NCBI RefSeq assembly: GCF_016865235.1 | Contig: NZ_CP064030.1 | Location: 1,798,001 to 1,862,000, forward strand | DNA: 64,000 nt | Source: Dyella caseinilytica | Lineage (GTDB): Bacteria; Pseudomonadota; Gammaproteobacteria; Xanthomonadales; Rhodanobacteraceae | Direction: 5' to 3' | Part shown: in pieces, positions 52,965 through 62,540 of the stretch | Layout: each line of letters opens with the position of its first letter | Position numbering within the stretch: the stretch's first letter is position 1 | The notes under the pieces: model-generated | What the model was told of the DNA's origin: nothing | What the model saw: the letters and a program-made list of their open reading frames with translations, nothing else | Database searches by the model: none | Made by a program: the position numbers and the translations under genes

Positions 52965-54641
52965 ATGTGTGCCATCTTCGGAATCTTCGATCTTCAGCCA
53001 GGCGATGACTTGGCTGCGTTACGCCAGCTGGCGCTGGAACTGTCGCAGCGTCAGCGTCACCGCGGACCCGATTGGAGCGGTGTTTATGTGGACGCCGGGG
53101 TGATCCTGGTGCATGAGCGGCTTGCCATCGTCGATCCAGCCAGTGGTGCGCAACCGCTGCGTTCCCGCGACGGACACCTTGCGCTGGCGGTCAACGGTGA
53201 GATCTACAACCATCGCGAACTGCGCGCCCAAAGTACCTATGACTTCACCACCGGTTCGGACTGCGAAGTGATCAACGCGTTGTACCAGGAACATGGTGCG
53301 GATTTCCTCGGCAAGCTCAACGGCATCTTCGCCTTTGCGTTATGGGATGGCGAAGCGAAGCGGTACCTGATCGCGCGCGATCCGATCGGCGTCTGCCCGC
53401 TCTATTGGGGACATGATGCACAGGGGCGGTTGTGTGTCGCATCGGAAATGAAGGCACTCGTTGGTGTCTGTGCGGATGTGTCACCGTTCCCGCCCGGCCA
53501 TGTATATGACAGCGCCAGTGGCGAATTGCAGCGTTATTACAGCCGTCCGTGGCGCGATTATGCGGTGACCCAAGGGCAGTCGTCTGGTCCGGGCGAACTG
53601 CGCAAGGCCTTCGAGCAGGCCGTGCATCGCCAGTTGATGACGGACGTGCCGTACGGCGTGCTGCTGTCGGGTGGCCTGGACTCGTCGCTGGTCGCCGCCT
53701 GCGCCGCACGTTTCGCGCGCGAACGTATCGAAGATGAAGACCGCAGCGAAGCGTGGTGGCCACGCTTGCATTCTTTTGCCATTGGCCTGGAAGGCTCGCC
53801 CGATCTCGCTGCGGCGAAAGTGGTAGCCGATTCACTGGGAACGGTGCATCACGGTTTCATCTATACCTTCTGGGAAGGCTTGGACGCATTGCCGGAAGTG
53901 ATCCGCCATATCGAAACCTATGACGTCACCACCATCCGCGCTTCCACACCGATGTACCTGCTGGCACGGCGCATCAAGGCGATGGGTGTGAAGATGGTGC
54001 TGTCAGGCGAAGGTTCCGACGAAATTTTTGGCGGTTATCTGTACTTCCACAAGGCGCCATCAGCCGAAGCATTCCACGAAGAAACCGTGCGCAAGATCGA
54101 CGCCTTGCACAGCTACGACTGTTTACGCGCCAACAAATCGATGATGGCCTGGGGCGTGGAGGCGCGCGTGCCGTTCCTGGACCTGGAGTTTATGGAAGTG
54201 GCCATGGGTATGGATGCCTCACACAAGATGGCGGGCAAGGGGCGTATCGAAAAAGCCGTGTTGCGTGAAGCGTTTGTCGGCGCGCTGCCCGAATCGATCC
54301 TGTGGCGGCAAAAAGAACAGTTTAGCGATGGCGTGGGCTACGGTTGGATCGACGGCCTCAAAGCGCATGCCGAGCAGGCGGTCAGTGATCGCGAGTTTGC
54401 CGCAGCTGCCGCGCGCTATCCGTTCAACACCCCGGCAACCAAGGAAGCGTATCTGTATCGGCGGATCTTCGAGAAACATTTCCCCGGCGAGGCGTGTGCT
54501 GCCACGGTGCCAGGCGGCAAGTCGATTGCATGTTCGTCGCCGGCTGCCTTGGCGTGGGATCCGGCGTTTGCTGCGATGGCGGATCCTTCTGGACGTGCGG
54601 TGCGCGACGTGCACGCGCATGCGCTGGAGACCGCGGGTTAA
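52965..54641 (+). CDS. asnB: Asparagine synthetase B, glutamine-hydrolysing
   Basis: The 558-residue enzyme has the N-terminal glutaminase domain with Cys2 as nucleophile (MCAIFGIFD), RLAIVDP, NGEIYNH and GSDCEV motifs. The C-terminal synthetase domain has the PP loop LLSGGLDSSL (about residue 230). It makes asparagine and AMP/PPi from aspartate, glutamine and ATP. AAGGA lies 7 bases before the ATG. A strong terminator 37 bases upstream and the Asn-rich leader indicate attenuation control. The start is fixed by the required N-terminal Cys after Met removal. Confidence 0.96.
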   Translation: MCAIFGIFDLQPGDDLAALRQLALELSQRQRHRGPDWSGVYVDAGVILVHERLAIVDPASGAQPLRSRDGHLALAVNGEIYNHRELRAQSTYDFTTGSDCEVINALYQEHGADFLGKLNGIFAFALWDGEAKRYLIARDPIGVCPLYWGHDAQGRLCVASEMKALVGVCADVSPFPPGHVYDSASGELQRYYSRPWRDYAVTQGQSSGPGELRKAFEQAVHRQLMTDVPYGVLLSGGLDSSLVAACAARFARERIEDEDRSEAWWPRLHSFAIGLEGSPDLAAAKVVADSLGTVHHGFIYTFWEGLDALPEVIRHIETYDVTTIRASTPMYLLARRIKAMGVKMVLSGEGSDEIFGGYLYFHKAPSAEAFHEETVRKIDALHSYDCLRANKSMMAWGVEARVPFLDLEFMEVAMGMDASHKMAGKGRIEKAVLREAFVGALPESILWRQKEQFSDGVGYGWIDGLKAHAEQAVSDREFAAAAARYPFNTPATKEAYLYRRIFEKHFPGEACAATVPGGKSIACSSPAALAWDPAFAAMADPSGRAVRDVHAHALETAG

Positions 54642-54801
54642 GCAACGTGTGCGACCTGGGATGAGCAAATGGGGCGCAGTGCCGATGACGGCCGCGCCCC
54701 GTGGTTTCTTGGGATAACTAGGTCGGGTTGCACCATGCTGTTGCGGGCATGCAGAGCGTGGCTGTACCGTTGCCCGCTGGATTGGCTCCGGGTAGTAGCC
54801 G

Positions 54802-55455
54802 ATGCTGTGGACGGTATTGCGCTCGGCAGCGTTGACGCTGCTGCTCTATCTGGCCGTCTATCTGCCGGCATTTGCCGTTGTCTTCGGCTTGCACCTGTCG
54901 ATGACTGTCATGGTGCCCACACTGATGGCCATCAGCCTGGTCATGACTTGTGTGCTGATGGCCATCGCCATCCATCGTGGCTGGTTAAGTGCCGAAGCAT
55001 TTGGCTGGCAATGGCCCGCCTGGCGCTATCTACTGTATGCGCTGCTATGGGGCGTGGTGCTGAGTCCCTTGATCGTCTTGATCGAGATTCATCTTGCCGA
55101 CACGGGCATGCTCGGCGGCCTGAATCTCGCACCGTGGCAACTCTACCTGTGCTTTCTGGTCGGCGCGCCCATACAGGAAGAAGCCGTCTTTCGTGGCCTG
55201 CTGCAGTCGGCGCTTGCCAGGAGCCTTGCCAGCGGGGCGATCAGTGCTGCCTTGGCCGGCGTGGCCTCGTCGCTGGCTATAGGCGTGTTGTTCGGCGCGG
55301 TCCACTTGAGGGTTGCTCCGGTGGTGGTGGCCGCCGGCGCGATGGTGCTTGGCGTGTTGACCGGGGAATTGAAGCGTCGCAGCGGCAGCCTGCTGCCGGG
55401 CATGCTGTGCCACGCCTTGTTTAATCTGGGTGGCATGCTGCTGAGTGGTGGGTAA
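54802..55455 (+). CDS. CPBP family intramembrane protease
   Basis: The 217-residue membrane protein has about six helices and all three CPBP motifs: QEEAVFRG (EExxxR, about 124-131), FGAVH (second motif) and CHALFNLGG (third motif). This group includes Rce1-like and bacteriocin-immunity proteins. Its substrate is unknown. It is downstream of asnB on the same strand, with a 160-bp gap. The start has no strong ribosome binding site. Confidence 0.83.
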   Translation: MLWTVLRSAALTLLLYLAVYLPAFAVVFGLHLSMTVMVPTLMAISLVMTCVLMAIAIHRGWLSAEAFGWQWPAWRYLLYALLWGVVLSPLIVLIEIHLADTGMLGGLNLAPWQLYLCFLVGAPIQEEAVFRGLLQSALARSLASGAISAALAGVASSLAIGVLFGAVHLRVAPVVVAAGAMVLGVLTGELKRRSGSLLPGMLCHALFNLGGMLLSGG

Positions 55456-55567
55456 CGGACGAGGCAGGGCGATCGCGGTTCAGCTAGGCGGCTACGCCGC
55501 CGGTTTGTTACGATAACCGTTTGATTCGCGCCCAGATGGGCGCCCGCCACCTCAGGTTCAACTCAAC

Positions 55568-56693
<1,126 letters not shown>

Positions 56694-56732
56694 ATCATAG
56701 GTGTGCCTGACCACCGAACACGGAGTCACCGC

Positions 56733-57050
56733 ATGAACGGCAAGAAGATCTGCGCAATTCTGCTAACGTGCTTCGTGTTCGCGTTGTCCAGTCACCCGGT
56801 CAATGCGCAACCTGGCCAGACCGTCAAGCAGGATGCGAAGGACGCTGGACATGCGATCGGCAACGGTGCCCGCGACGTTGGACACGGTACTGCACATGTT
56901 GCCAAATCGGTCGGGCATGGTACGGCGAACGCCGCCAGGACGGTCGGGCATGGCGCTGCGGATGTCGGTCACAGTATTGCGCACGGCACGCGCGAGGGCT
57001 GGGACGCGACCAAGCATGCAGTCAAACAGGTGTTTCACAAGGGCGATTGA
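56733..57050 (+). CDS. Exported repeat protein, Gly-His rich
   Basis: Start at the ATG following CGGAGT; 105 residues. A signal peptide ends at VNA-QP (about residue 25). The mature part has four to five imperfect 11-residue repeats with a GHGTAxxAxxV pattern (VGHGTAHVAKS, VGHGTANAART, VGHGAADVGHS), predicted as amphipathic helix, and a Lys/His-rich end. It lies between prfB and lysS with 39- and 110-bp gaps. The repeats suggest a periplasmic envelope or metal-related role, but no function is known. Confidence 0.7.
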   Translation: MNGKKICAILLTCFVFALSSHPVNAQPGQTVKQDAKDAGHAIGNGARDVGHGTAHVAKSVGHGTANAARTVGHGAADVGHSIAHGTREGWDATKHAVKQVFHKGD

Positions 57051-57160
57051 CGCGTAGCGTTATTCGGTAAGAAAACCACCCCGCGTTGTTGGGCAACCAC
57101 AGCGATACATAACAAGGCGTTCGGCAGCCAGTACGAGCGTCGGCAGCAAATGGAATCTCC

Positions 57161-58678
57161 ATGACTGAATCTACCGACAACCCGATCATCGACGAGAACA
57201 AGCTGATCGCCGAGCGCCGCGAGAAGCTCAAGGCGCTGCGTGAGCAGGGCATCGCTTTTCCGAACGACTTCAAGGTCGATAGTTTTGCAGGCGACTTGCA
57301 GACGGAATTCGCCGACAAGGAAGCGCATACCGCCGAAGCTATCGAAGCCGCCGCACGCCATGTGAAGATTGCCGGCCGCATCGTGCTCAAGCGCGTGCAG
57401 GGCAAGGTCAGCTTCGTGCAGATGCAGGATTTCAGTGGACGCATCCAGCTGTTCATCCACGCCGGCACGGTAGGTGACGTGTACGAAGCCTTCAAGGGCT
57501 GGGACGTGGGCGATATTGTCGGTGCGGAAGGCGTGCTGATGCGCACCAAGACGGGCGAGCTGTCGGTGAAGGTGAATCACCTGCGCCTGCTCACCAAGAG
57601 TCTGCGCCCGTTGCCGGACAAGTGGCATGGCCTGGCTGACGTGGAACAGCGCTATCGGCAGCGCTATGTGGATTTGATCGTCACCGAAGAAGCGCGCCGT
57701 ACCTTTGCGCTGCGTTCGAAGATCATCGGCTTTATCCGCAAGTGGCTGGAAGCGGAGCCGCGTCGCTTCATGGAAGTGGAAACGCCGATGATGCATGTCA
57801 TTCCCGGCGGCGCCACCGCGCGCCCGTTCGTCACGCATCACAACGCGCTGGATATGGATCTGTACCTGCGCGTAGCGCCGGAGTTGTACCTGAAGCGTCT
57901 GGTGGTGGGCGGTTTCGATCGCGTCTACGAAATCAACCGCAACTTCCGTAACGAGGGCGTGTCCACCCGGCACAACCCCGAATTCACCATGCTGGAGCTG
58001 TACCAGGCTTACGCCACCTATCACGAGATCATGGACATCACCGAGAGTGTGATTCGTGAAACGGCGAAGAACGTACTCGGCACGACCCAGCTGGCCTGGG
58101 AAGGCGCCAGTATCGATGTCGGTCCGGCCTTTCGCCGCTGGCGCATGGAAGACGCCGTGCTCGAACTCAACCCCGAGATCAAGCGCGAAGAGTTGCGTGA
58201 TCGCGAAGCGATGGCCGCACACGCCAAGCGTCTGGGTCTCCAGGTCAAGCCCGGCTATGGCTGGGGCAAGCTGCTGCTGGAAATCTTCGAGAAGACGGTC
58301 GAGCACACCCTGGTGCAGCCGACCTTCATCATTGATCACCCTGTCGAAGTGTCGCCGCTCGCCCGCGAGAACGACACCGACAAGGGCATTACCGATCGCT
58401 TCGAACTCTTCGTCAACGGCAAGGAACTGGCCAACGGCTTCTCCGAATTGAACGATCCGGAAGATCAGGCCGCACGCTTCCAGGCCCAGGTCGATGCCAA
58501 GGATTCCGGCGACGACGAAGCCATGCATTTCGACGCCGATTACATCCGTGCACTGGAAGTCGGCCTGCCGCCGACCGGCGGCTTGGGTGTCGGAATCGAT
58601 CGCCTGGTGATGCTGCTTACCAACTCGTCGTCCATTCGCGACGTGTTGTTGTTCCCCTACATGCGCCCCGAGGCGTAA
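57161..58678 (+). CDS. lysS: Lysyl-tRNA synthetase, class II
   Basis: The 505-residue enzyme has an OB-fold anticodon-binding domain (about 60-150: GRIVLKRVQGKVSFVQMQD) and the class II core with motif 1 (FMEVETPMM), motif 2 (FRNEGVSTRHNPEFTMLE) and motif 3 (GLGVGIDRLVMLL). It charges tRNA-Lys. The start matches the family (MTESTDNPIIDENKLIAERR). Confidence 0.97.
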   Translation: MTESTDNPIIDENKLIAERREKLKALREQGIAFPNDFKVDSFAGDLQTEFADKEAHTAEAIEAAARHVKIAGRIVLKRVQGKVSFVQMQDFSGRIQLFIHAGTVGDVYEAFKGWDVGDIVGAEGVLMRTKTGELSVKVNHLRLLTKSLRPLPDKWHGLADVEQRYRQRYVDLIVTEEARRTFALRSKIIGFIRKWLEAEPRRFMEVETPMMHVIPGGATARPFVTHHNALDMDLYLRVAPELYLKRLVVGGFDRVYEINRNFRNEGVSTRHNPEFTMLELYQAYATYHEIMDITESVIRETAKNVLGTTQLAWEGASIDVGPAFRRWRMEDAVLELNPEIKREELRDREAMAAHAKRLGLQVKPGYGWGKLLLEIFEKTVEHTLVQPTFIIDHPVEVSPLARENDTDKGITDRFELFVNGKELANGFSELNDPEDQAARFQAQVDAKDSGDDEAMHFDADYIRALEVGLPPTGGLGVGIDRLVMLLTNSSSIRDVLLFPYMRPEA

Positions 58679-58688
58679 TGCCGATACT

Positions 58689-58711
58689 CCCTCTCCCCAC
58701 CGGGGAGAGGG
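58689..58711. repeat. Hairpin repeat downstream of lysS
   Basis: CCCTCTCCCC-ACC-GGGGAGAGGG is a perfect 10-bp hairpin followed by a G-rich tract, 11 bases past lysS. Its form is that of a dispersed repeat common in Xanthomonadales. There is no T run, so it is not a classical terminator, though it may protect the 3' end. Confidence 0.6.
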
Positions 58712-58780
58712 CTGGGGGGAGGGGGCAATCTTGCGTAGATATGTATTCGAAGCGTTGCTTCGATATGGTTTGTCGCAAGG

Positions 58781-59467
58781 CTAGAAATCCAGCTCCTGCG
58801 ACGCGCACAAATAATCAATCATCGGCGCAATCCGCTTGTAGCTCTCGATCATAAACGGCAACAACTCTGCCGAGCACGCCAGCGATTCCTCGAAACCTCC
58901 GCCTGCCGCGAAATCCTTGCGCTTCAGATCTTCGATCAGCTCATGCTCCGGGTCATAGCCACGCGGCGGACGCGTCAGCGCTTCTCCCCAGAACTCGAAA
59001 TGATCGCGGAATGCCTTGCTCTGCGTCGCGCGCTTCCAGGCCGCGGGATTGTCGGCAATAAAGGCGCGAAGGCGCTTCAACGCATCCGGCTCCGGATGCC
59101 ACATGCCGCCGCCGATAAAGCAATCGCCCGGCTGGATATGCAGATAGAACGAAGGTGCCGGAATCTCATGCCGGCGTTCGTGAAAGAAGCGCGCACTGGC
59201 CCAAGGCTTGTACGGTTCCTTGTCGCCGGAGAAGCGCGTGTCGCGATAAATGCGGAACAATGAGCCGCCGTTCTTGCGCGGATCGGCGCGGAAGTGCTTG
59301 CTGATCTTCGTCAGCGGCGCTTGCATATCGGTAATCAGCTGCAGGAAGGGGTCGCGTACATCCCTCTCGTATTCAGCTTTGTGTTTCAGAAACCATTCGC
59401 GATTGTTGTTGCGTGCCAAGGCGCGTAGGAACTTGAACGTGGCAGGGGTGAAATAAGCACTCGGCAT
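58781..59467 (-). CDS. DUF2461 family protein
   Basis: The 228-residue protein matches TIGR02453/DUF2461: YFTPATFKFLRALARNNNREWF at the N-terminus, a DTRFSGDKEPYKPW motif near 75, and GGGMWHPEPDALKRLR near 118. The fold is of unknown function, widespread in bacteria. It is 17 nt downstream of sbcB on the same strand and probably co-transcribed. Confidence 0.9.
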   Translation of the reverse strand: MPSAYFTPATFKFLRALARNNNREWFLKHKAEYERDVRDPFLQLITDMQAPLTKISKHFRADPRKNGGSLFRIYRDTRFSGDKEPYKPWASARFFHERRHEIPAPSFYLHIQPGDCFIGGGMWHPEPDALKRLRAFIADNPAAWKRATQSKAFRDHFEFWGEALTRPPRGYDPEHELIEDLKRKDFAAGGGFEESLACSAELLPFMIESYKRIAPMIDYLCASQELDF

Positions 59468-59484
59468 GAATTCAGATCCGTAAG

Positions 59485-60930
59485 TCAGGCGGCAATACCG
59501 GCCTCGGCGGCGAGCTGTTCGCCCCAGGCCTGCAACTGGTCCAGGAGTGCCAATTTATCGCTTTGCGCGGGGTCGTTGCGCAAGGCGGTAAGCTGCTCGA
59601 AGTAATCGGCCAGCGTCAATAAGGTCAGCGGGGTAGGGCGTGTGAGGCGTTCGATGCGGAAATGCTCCCAGCGCGCGCGCTCATCGGGCGTCAAGGTATC
59701 AGGCCAATTGCGGGCGCGATAACGGAACAACAGTTCGGCATAGCGCGGGTCACGGAAACCAAACGCGCGCTGCGCCAGTTGCTCGGCCGGCGTGGCGCGC
59801 ACTTCGCGCAACAGGCGTTTGTCGGCGTCGGGCAGGAAGCCGCTGTACAACGCGAGTTCAGGGTCTTCCGGCGGCGGCAGGTCGGCCGCCTGCTGAAAGA
59901 CGCGACGCAGCTTCTCGCCCAATCCCGTTGCAGCACGTAGGGTGTCGGCATGCGCAAGGCAACGATCGAGGTCCAACTGCAAGCGCTCCATATCCACGCC
60001 TTTGAGCACCGACAACGGCGCCAGGGCGGGGGAACGGTTGGCATGCACGGTGCGCAGCGGAATGCGTTCCACGCCCTCGGGCAGATCGGCGCGCGGCGTA
60101 AACATCCGATCGGCGATGTCTTCAGCGTCAAGCGTGAGCAGATCGGTCGGATCCTGCGCCAGGTCGTACACAATAATTTCACCTGATCGGCTTGGATGCA
60201 CGGCCAGCGGCACGATCACGGCCAGGCAGCGTCGGCTGGCGGGATAGCGCGAGGACACATGTACCAGTGGCGTCATGTTGGTGACGTCGAGCAGCTCGAA
60301 CACGCGCTGTTTGCGGCGCAATGCGTAGTGCCAGTCCCACAACCGCGGCTGACGTACGCGAATCAGCCGTGCCAGATCGATCAGCGCATGCACGTCCGAC
60401 AAGGCATCGTGCGCGCGTTCCTGCTGCAGATGATTGGCGGTAGCCAAGTGCTCCAGTTTGAAGCTCAGCGCGCCGTCCTCATGCGTCGGCCAGACAATAC
60501 CCTCTGGCCGCAGTGCGGCGCACATCCGCACCAGATCGATCAGATCCCAGCGCGAATTGCCGTTTTCCCATTCGCGTGCATAGGGTTCGAAAAAGTTACG
60601 GTAGAACAGCTGCCGCGAGAATTCGTCATCGAAGCGCAGCGAGTTGTAGCCCACGCCGCAGGTGCCAGGCGCCGCCAGCTGCTCGTGCACGCGTGCGGCG
60701 AAGTCCGCTTCGATCAGGCCTTCATGCTCGGCCTTTTGCGGTGTAATGCCGGTGATCAGGCAAGAGATGGGGCCGGGCGGCATGTCGTGCGGCGGTTTGC
60801 CGTAGAACATCACCGGTTCGTCGATGATCTCCAGCTCCAGATTGGTGCGGATGCCGGCAAATTGAACGGGACGATCCCGCCGCGCGTCCGTGCCGAAGGT
60901 TTCGTAGTCGTGCCAGAAGAGGGTTTGCAT
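59485..60930 (-). CDS. sbcB: Exodeoxyribonuclease I
   Basis: Start at MQTLFWHDYETFG, 481 residues; the long ORF continuing to 62403 is antisense to orn and folP and rejected. DEDDh exonuclease motifs: Asp8 and Glu10 in HDYETFG, an NSLRFDDEFSRQ segment near 122, and the HDALSDVHAL motif with His and Asp near 188. It degrades single-stranded DNA 3'-5' in repair and recombination. It is divergent from orn with a 63-bp gap. Confidence 0.95.
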   Translation of the reverse strand: MQTLFWHDYETFGTDARRDRPVQFAGIRTNLELEIIDEPVMFYGKPPHDMPPGPISCLITGITPQKAEHEGLIEADFAARVHEQLAAPGTCGVGYNSLRFDDEFSRQLFYRNFFEPYAREWENGNSRWDLIDLVRMCAALRPEGIVWPTHEDGALSFKLEHLATANHLQQERAHDALSDVHALIDLARLIRVRQPRLWDWHYALRRKQRVFELLDVTNMTPLVHVSSRYPASRRCLAVIVPLAVHPSRSGEIIVYDLAQDPTDLLTLDAEDIADRMFTPRADLPEGVERIPLRTVHANRSPALAPLSVLKGVDMERLQLDLDRCLAHADTLRAATGLGEKLRRVFQQAADLPPPEDPELALYSGFLPDADKRLLREVRATPAEQLAQRAFGFRDPRYAELLFRYRARNWPDTLTPDERARWEHFRIERLTRPTPLTLLTLADYFEQLTALRNDPAQSDKLALLDQLQAWGEQLAAEAGIAA

Positions 60931-60993
60931 GGGCAAATCATCGCACGGGGAGCCATCGATCAGCTCTGCTAGACTGCGCCTCCAGGAGGGCGC

Positions 60994-61554
60994 ATGAGCC
61001 AAGCCAACGAAGACAACCTTATCTGGATCGACCTGGAAATGACCGGTCTGGATACCGACAACGATTCGATTCTCGAAATCGCCACCATCGTCACCGACAA
61101 GGATCTGGTGATCCTCGCCGAGGGTCCGGTCTTCGCGATACGCCATGACCTGATGCGTCTGGAGGCGATGGACACTTGGAACCGCAACCAGCACCGCCGT
61201 TCTGGCCTGTGGGACCAGGTGGCTAGCTCGAGCGTTACGCACGCCGAGGCGGAGCGGGCCACGGTGGAATTTCTCAAGCCGTGGGTGATGCAGGGCAAGT
61301 CGCCGATGTGTGGCAATTCGATCTGCCAGGATCGCCGCTTCCTGCATCGGCAAATGCCCTCGCTGGAGCGCTTCTTCCACTATCGCAATCTTGACGTGTC
61401 CACGCTCAAGGAACTCGCCCGTCGCTGGGCGCCGACGATCGGCCGCGGTTTCAATAAAGACTCGGCGCACACCGCCTTGTCCGACATCCGCGACTCCATC
61501 GACGAACTGCGCTATTACCGTCAATTCATGGGGCCGCTCGGCGGCGCGGAGTAA
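60994..61554 (+). CDS. orn: Oligoribonuclease
   Basis: The 186-residue DEDDh exonuclease has WIDLEMTGLD (Asp and Glu ligands, about 13-22), a CGNSICQDRRFL segment near 107-118, and the HTALSDIRDS motif near 164. It degrades two- to five-nucleotide RNA, including pGpG from cyclic di-GMP, and is usually essential. GGAGG lies upstream. It is 6 nt before folP, so the two are likely co-transcribed. Confidence 0.97.
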   Translation: MSQANEDNLIWIDLEMTGLDTDNDSILEIATIVTDKDLVILAEGPVFAIRHDLMRLEAMDTWNRNQHRRSGLWDQVASSSVTHAEAERATVEFLKPWVMQGKSPMCGNSICQDRRFLHRQMPSLERFFHYRNLDVSTLKELARRWAPTIGRGFNKDSAHTALSDIRDSIDELRYYRQFMGPLGGAE

Positions 61555-61560
61555 CGCGGT

Positions 61561-62466
61561 ATGTCGACGGATCTGTTCGCTACCGTGCTCGATTGCAACG
61601 GCCGTCCGCTGACATTGGATCGACCGCGGGTGGTGGGCATCGTCAATGTTACGCCCGATTCGTTCTCCGACGGCGGCCAGTTTGCCGATCTCGATGCAGC
61701 GGTCGCCCATAGCTTGCGCCTGGCGGAAGAGGGCGCTGACATGCTCGACATCGGGGGCGAATCGACACGCCCTGGTGCCGACGATGTCTCTGTCGAGGAC
61801 GAATTGCGGCGCGTTATTCCGGTAATCGAGCAACTGGTGGCACGAACCACGTTGCCGGTCGCCGTCGACACCTCCAAACCGGAAGTCATGCGTGCAGCGG
61901 TTGCTGCTGGCGCCGGCATGATCAACGATGTGTACGGGTTGCGCCGGGAAGGCGCGATAGATGCCGCAGCGGAACTGCGCGTGCCCATCTGCCTGATGCA
62001 TATGCAAGGTGAGCCGCGCAGTATGCAGGAAGCGCCGCATTACGATGACGTCGTGGGCGAAGTGCACCGCTTCCTCACCGATCGTCTGTTCGCGTGCGAA
62101 CTGGCCGGCATCGACCGGCGCAAAGTGATGGTCGATCCGGGCTTCGGCTTCGGCAAGGATCTGGAACACAACCTCGCCTTGCTGCGCCGGTTGGAGCGTT
62201 TCGCTGATCTGGGCAGTGGCGTCTATGTCGGGCTGTCGCGCAAGTCGATGATCGGCGCCATCACGGGTCACCAGCATGCGGCAGATCGTGCCGCCGGCTC
62301 GGTCACTGCAGCGCTGATCGCGGTACAGCGGGGTGCGCGTATGGTGCGGGTGCATGATGTTGCCGCCACCGTGGATGCGTTGAAGGTTTGGCATGCCGTG
62401 CAATCGGGCGACAAACCTGAACGCAAAGATGTGCCCCAGGTGCCACGCTGGCCCGATGATGATTAA
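61561..62466 (+). CDS. folP: Dihydropteroate synthase
   Basis: The 301-residue TIM-barrel enzyme has the family signatures VGIVNVTPDSFSDGG (about 24-38), DIGGESTRPGAD (about 63-74), and GLSRKSMIG near the C-terminus. It condenses p-aminobenzoate with dihydropterin pyrophosphate and is the sulfonamide target. It lies 6 nt after orn and precedes glmM as in many gammaproteobacteria. Confidence 0.97.
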   Translation: MSTDLFATVLDCNGRPLTLDRPRVVGIVNVTPDSFSDGGQFADLDAAVAHSLRLAEEGADMLDIGGESTRPGADDVSVEDELRRVIPVIEQLVARTTLPVAVDTSKPEVMRAAVAAGAGMINDVYGLRREGAIDAAAELRVPICLMHMQGEPRSMQEAPHYDDVVGEVHRFLTDRLFACELAGIDRRKVMVDPGFGFGKDLEHNLALLRRLERFADLGSGVYVGLSRKSMIGAITGHQHAADRAAGSVTAALIAVQRGARMVRVHDVAATVDALKVWHAVQSGDKPERKDVPQVPRWPDDD

Positions 62467-62475
62467 GCTCGTCTC

Positions 62476-62497
62476 CTCCCTCTGCTAGCAGGGGGAG
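62476..62497. repeat. Hairpin between folP and glmM
   Basis: CTCCCTCTG-CTAG-CAGGGGGAG forms a 9-bp stem with one G-U, followed by an A-rich tract to 62519. No T run is present, so it may be an mRNA stability element or a decayed repeat related to the one after lysS. Confidence 0.5.
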
Positions 62498-62540
62498 TGA
62501 AAAGTAAAAAGAAAAAATCAGCAGTGAAGCAGGACGTTCA

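Noticed and set aside
60931..62403. Upstream extension of the sbcB ORF
   Set aside because: The extension is antisense to orn and folP, and the family start is at 60930.
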